From an uncultured Lysobacteraceae bacterium (lineage in GTDB: Bacteria > Pseudomonadota > Gammaproteobacteria > Xanthomonadales > Rhodanobacteraceae), in the NCBI GenBank assembly GCA_946482585.1, contig CAMLSI010000180.1, positions 1-9,872 of the forward strand: 9,872 bases of DNA, given 5' to 3'. Every line of letters begins with the position of its first letter. Position 1 is the stretch's first letter. Positions 7,872 to 9,872 of the stretch are shown here, one piece after another. The notes under the pieces are model-generated. The model was given only the letters and a program-made list of their open reading frames with translations, had not been told where the DNA came from and searched no databases. The position numbers were made by a program, and so were the translations under genes.

Positions 7872-7955
7872 ATGTCGACGAGCGCACGCCGCGCGCGCCA
7901 TCGCCGAGGCTCGCCGCCGCCGACCTGGCCGGCGCAGAGAAGACCACGAGCGTGA
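7872..7955 (+). CDS. possible 27-residue leader ORF overlapping the mutS start
   Basis: ATG at 7872 opens a 27-codon frame ([20 protein letters not shown] then AQRRPRA) that ends at TGA 7953-7955. The stop overlaps the mutS GTG (7952-7954) in the four bases GTGA, the classic geometry for translational coupling. The peptide is arginine-rich with a triple proline. There is no strong Shine-Dalgarno sequence before the ATG, and GC-rich DNA yields chance ORFs easily. It resembles no family known to me. Confidence 0.2.
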   Translation: MSTSARRARHRRGSPPPTWPAQRRPRA

Positions 7956-9872
7956 AATCGACGAGTCCGCAGAAAGAGGCCGGCGACAAGGCCGCCGAAC
8001 ACACGCCGCTGATGCGGCAATATTTCGCCGCGAAAGCCGACTTTCCCGACACGCTCGTGTTCTTTCGCATGGGCGATTTCTACGAACTGTTCTACGACGA
8101 CGCGCGCAAGGCGGCGCGCCTGCTCGACATCACGCTGACGCAGCGCGGCCATTCGGGCGGCCAGCCGATACCGATGGCGGGCGTGCCGTATCACGCGGCC
8201 GAAGGTTATCTCGCACGCCTCGTGAAACTCGGCGAGTCGGCAGCGATCTGCGAGCAGATCGGCGACCCCGCGCTGTCGAAGGGCCTGGTCGAGCGCAAGG
8301 TCGTGCGCGTGATCACGCCGGGCACGGTCACCGACGAGGCGCTGCTCGAAGAACGCCGCGACAATTTTCTGCTGAGCATCGCCGCAGGCAAGAGCGGCTA
8401 CGGGCTGGCCTGGGTCGACCTGACCAGCGGCCGCTTCCTGCTCAGCGAAGCGGCGACGCCGGAAGCGCTCGCCTCCGAACTCGCGCGGCTGCAGCCCGTG
8501 GAAACGCTGGTCGGCGAGGACGTGGCCTGGCCGCGCTTCGTGACCGAGCTGCCCGGCGTGCGCAAGCGCGCACCGTGGCATTTCGACGTCGATACGGCGA
8601 CGCGCCAGCTCTGCCGCTTCTTCGGTACGCGCGACCTGTCGGGCTTCGGTTGCGAAGGCTTGTCGCTCGCGATCGCCGCCGCGGGCGCGCTGCTCGGCTA
8701 CGTCGAGGAAACGCAGAAGAGTGCGCTGCCGCACCTGTCCGGGCTCGCGGTCGAGAACGCGAGCGAGACCATCGCGCTCGACGCGGCGACGCGGCGCAAT
8801 CTCGAACTCGACACGCATGCGAGCGGACGCACCGAGCACACCCTGCTCGGCGTGCTCGACTGCAGCGTCACGCCGATGGGCGCGCGCCTGCTCAAGCGCT
8901 GGCTGCATCGCCCGCTGCGCGCGCAGGAGCCGCTGCGTCATCGCTACCAGGCGATCGCGGCGCTGATCGAGCAGCGGCGCGGCGAGGGCCTGCGCGAAAT
9001 CCTGCGCGGCGTCGGCGACCTCGAACGCATCCTCGCGCGCGTCGCGCTGCGCTCGGCGCGGCCGCGCGATCTGTCGACCTTGCGCGACGGCCTGCTGCTG
9101 ACGCCGAACCTGCGCGTCGCGCTGGCCGCGAGCGACAGTCCGTTGCTGGCCCAGCTGTTGGCCCAGATCGGCGAGCATGCGGAAACCGCGCACTATCTCG
9201 CCGGCGCGATCGTCGATCAGCCGCCCGCGCTGCTGCGCGACGGTGGCGTGCTGCGCAGCGGCTTCGACGCGGAGCTCGACGAGCTGCGCACCCTGTCGAC
9301 GAACGCCGACCAGTTCCTGCTCGACCTCGAGCAACGGGAACGCGAGGCCAGCGGCATCCCGACCCTGAAAGTCGGCTACAACCGCGTGCACGGCTATTAC
9401 ATCGAGATCACCAACGCGCACACGGAGCGCGCACCCACGCACTACACGCGGCGCCAGACCATCAAGGGCGCCGAACGCTACATCACCGAAGAACTCAAGT
9501 CGTTCGAGGACAAGGTCCTGTCCGCTCGCGAACGTTCGCTCATGCGCGAGCGCGCGCTGTACGACGGCGTGCTCGATGCGCTGAACGCGCAGTTGCACGC
9601 CCTCAAGCAGGCCGCGGCCGCGATCGCCGAGCTCGACGTGCTCGCAGCCCTGGCCGACCGCGCCGATGCGCTGAACTGGGCCGCGCCCGAACTCACTGCG
9701 GACGTCGGCATCACGATACGCCGCGGCCGTCATCCGGTCGTCGAGCAGGTGCGCGACGACCCGTTCGAACCGAACGATCTCGTGCTCGACGACAGTCGCC
9801 GCATGCTGGTGATCACCGGCCCGAACATGGGCGGCAAGTCGACCTACATGCGCCAGGCCGCGCTGATCGTGC
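7952..9872 (+). CDS. mutS: DNA mismatch repair protein MutS (5' part, cut by window edge)
   Basis: MutS binds mispaired bases and small loops as a dimer and, with ATP, recruits MutL to start mismatch repair. The visible 640 residues cover most of the roughly 850-residue protein. The mismatch-recognition domain has the Phe-x-Glu motif in RMGDFYELF (F43, E45). Next come [10 protein letters not shown] and [21 protein letters not shown], the connector, the core with [19 protein letters not shown], the clamp region (from [14 protein letters not shown], codon 475) and the start of the ATPase domain. The window stops just after Walker A, GPNMGGKS (623-630). The frame is continuous with no frameshift. 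The GTG at 7952 is the best start, with [10 protein letters not shown] matching the family N-terminus. It has only a weak GAGAAG upstream and overlaps the stop of a small upstream ORF. Confidence 0.96.
   Translation, partial: MKSTSPQKEAGDKAAEHTPLMRQYFAAKADFPDTLVFFRMGDFYELFYDDARKAARLLDITLTQRGHSGGQPIPMAGVPYHAAEGYLARLVKLGESAAICEQIGDPALSKGLVERKVVRVITPGTVTDEALLEERRDNFLLSIAAGKSGYGLAWVDLTSGRFLLSEAATPEALASELARLQPVETLVGEDVAWPRFVTELPGVRKRAPWHFDVDTATRQLCRFFGTRDLSGFGCEGLSLAIAAAGALLGYVEETQKSALPHLSGLAVENASETIALDAATRRNLELDTHASGRTEHTLLGVLDCSVTPMGARLLKRWLHRPLRAQEPLRHRYQAIAALIEQRRGEGLREILRGVGDLERILARVALRSARPRDLSTLRDGLLLTPNLRVALAASDSPLLAQLLAQIGEHAETAHYLAGAIVDQPPALLRDGGVLRSGFDAELDELRTLSTNADQFLLDLEQREREASGIPTLKVGYNRVHGYYIEITNAHTERAPTHYTRRQTIKGAERYITEELKSFEDKVLSARERSLMRERALYDGVLDALNAQLHALKQAAAAIAELDVLAALADRADALNWAAPELTADVGITIRRGRHPVVEQVRDDPFEPNDLVLDDSRRMLVITGPNMGGKSTYMRQAALIV

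Larger units (their letters stand above)
7579..7951. other. anti-sigma to mutS intergenic region (373 bases)
   Basis: The gap starts with a GC hairpin (7580-7605) closing the sigma/anti-sigma unit. It later has a possible mutS -10 element, TACACT (7841-7846), and a 27-codon ORF (7872-7955) that runs into the mutS start. The mutS frame itself is open back to 7778 but shows no MutS-like residues before 7952. Between about 7606 and 7790 I see nothing recognisable. Confidence 0.6.

Noticed and set aside
7793..7951. Upstream TTG start for mutS (frame open back to 7778)
   Set aside because: The added residues show no MutS similarity and TTG is rare. The GTG at 7952 fits the family N-terminus.
7496..9733. 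745-codon open frame on the minus strand opposite mutS
   Set aside because: It is antisense to mutS and extends into the anti-sigma gene. The plus strand encodes an unmistakable MutS in continuous frame.

Overview
The window is GC-rich chromosomal DNA from a gammaproteobacterium, most likely from the Xanthomonadales/Nevskiales side of that class. The evidence is gene order (pncC-recA-recX-alaS-csrA-tRNA-Ser, with mutS next to it), a CsrA of the '[32 protein letters not shown]' type, and a RecA whose L2 loop reads [14 protein letters not shown], two residues longer than in E. coli and resembling the Xanthomonas form as I remember it. The placement rests on recalled sequences, not on a search.

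Left part, minus strand, read right to left from about 5960 to 1: pncC (NMN deamidase, CinA C-terminal family), recA, recX, alaS, csrA, then the 5' part of a tRNA-Ser(GCU) cut by the window edge. All are intact apart from the tRNA. recA and recX are a recombinase and its modulator. alaS and csrA serve translation and post-transcriptional control. The 320-base alaS-csrA gap is the richest non-coding stretch: a terminator-like structure behind alaS, a possible promoter, an odd hairpin plus T-run facing the other way, a 15-bp palindrome, and a 13-base tandem repeat directly upstream of the csrA ribosome binding site that carries two near-consensus CsrA-binding motifs.

Right part, plus strand: a two-gene unit for an ECF sigma factor and its RskA-like membrane-anchored anti-sigma factor, 2 bases apart, closed by an 11-bp GC hairpin. 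mutS follows, running off the right edge just after its Walker A motif. A 401-base gap separates the divergent pncC and sigma genes, and a 373-base gap lies before mutS.

The DNA-repair and translation genes are conventional. The sigma/anti-sigma pair set between the recA cluster and mutS is the accessory element. I see no CRISPR array, insertion sequence, phage gene or toxin-antitoxin pair, and no clear undescribed system. The best leads are the csrA leader repeat, the orphan terminator, the sigma/anti-sigma insertion and a possible leader ORF overlapping the mutS start.
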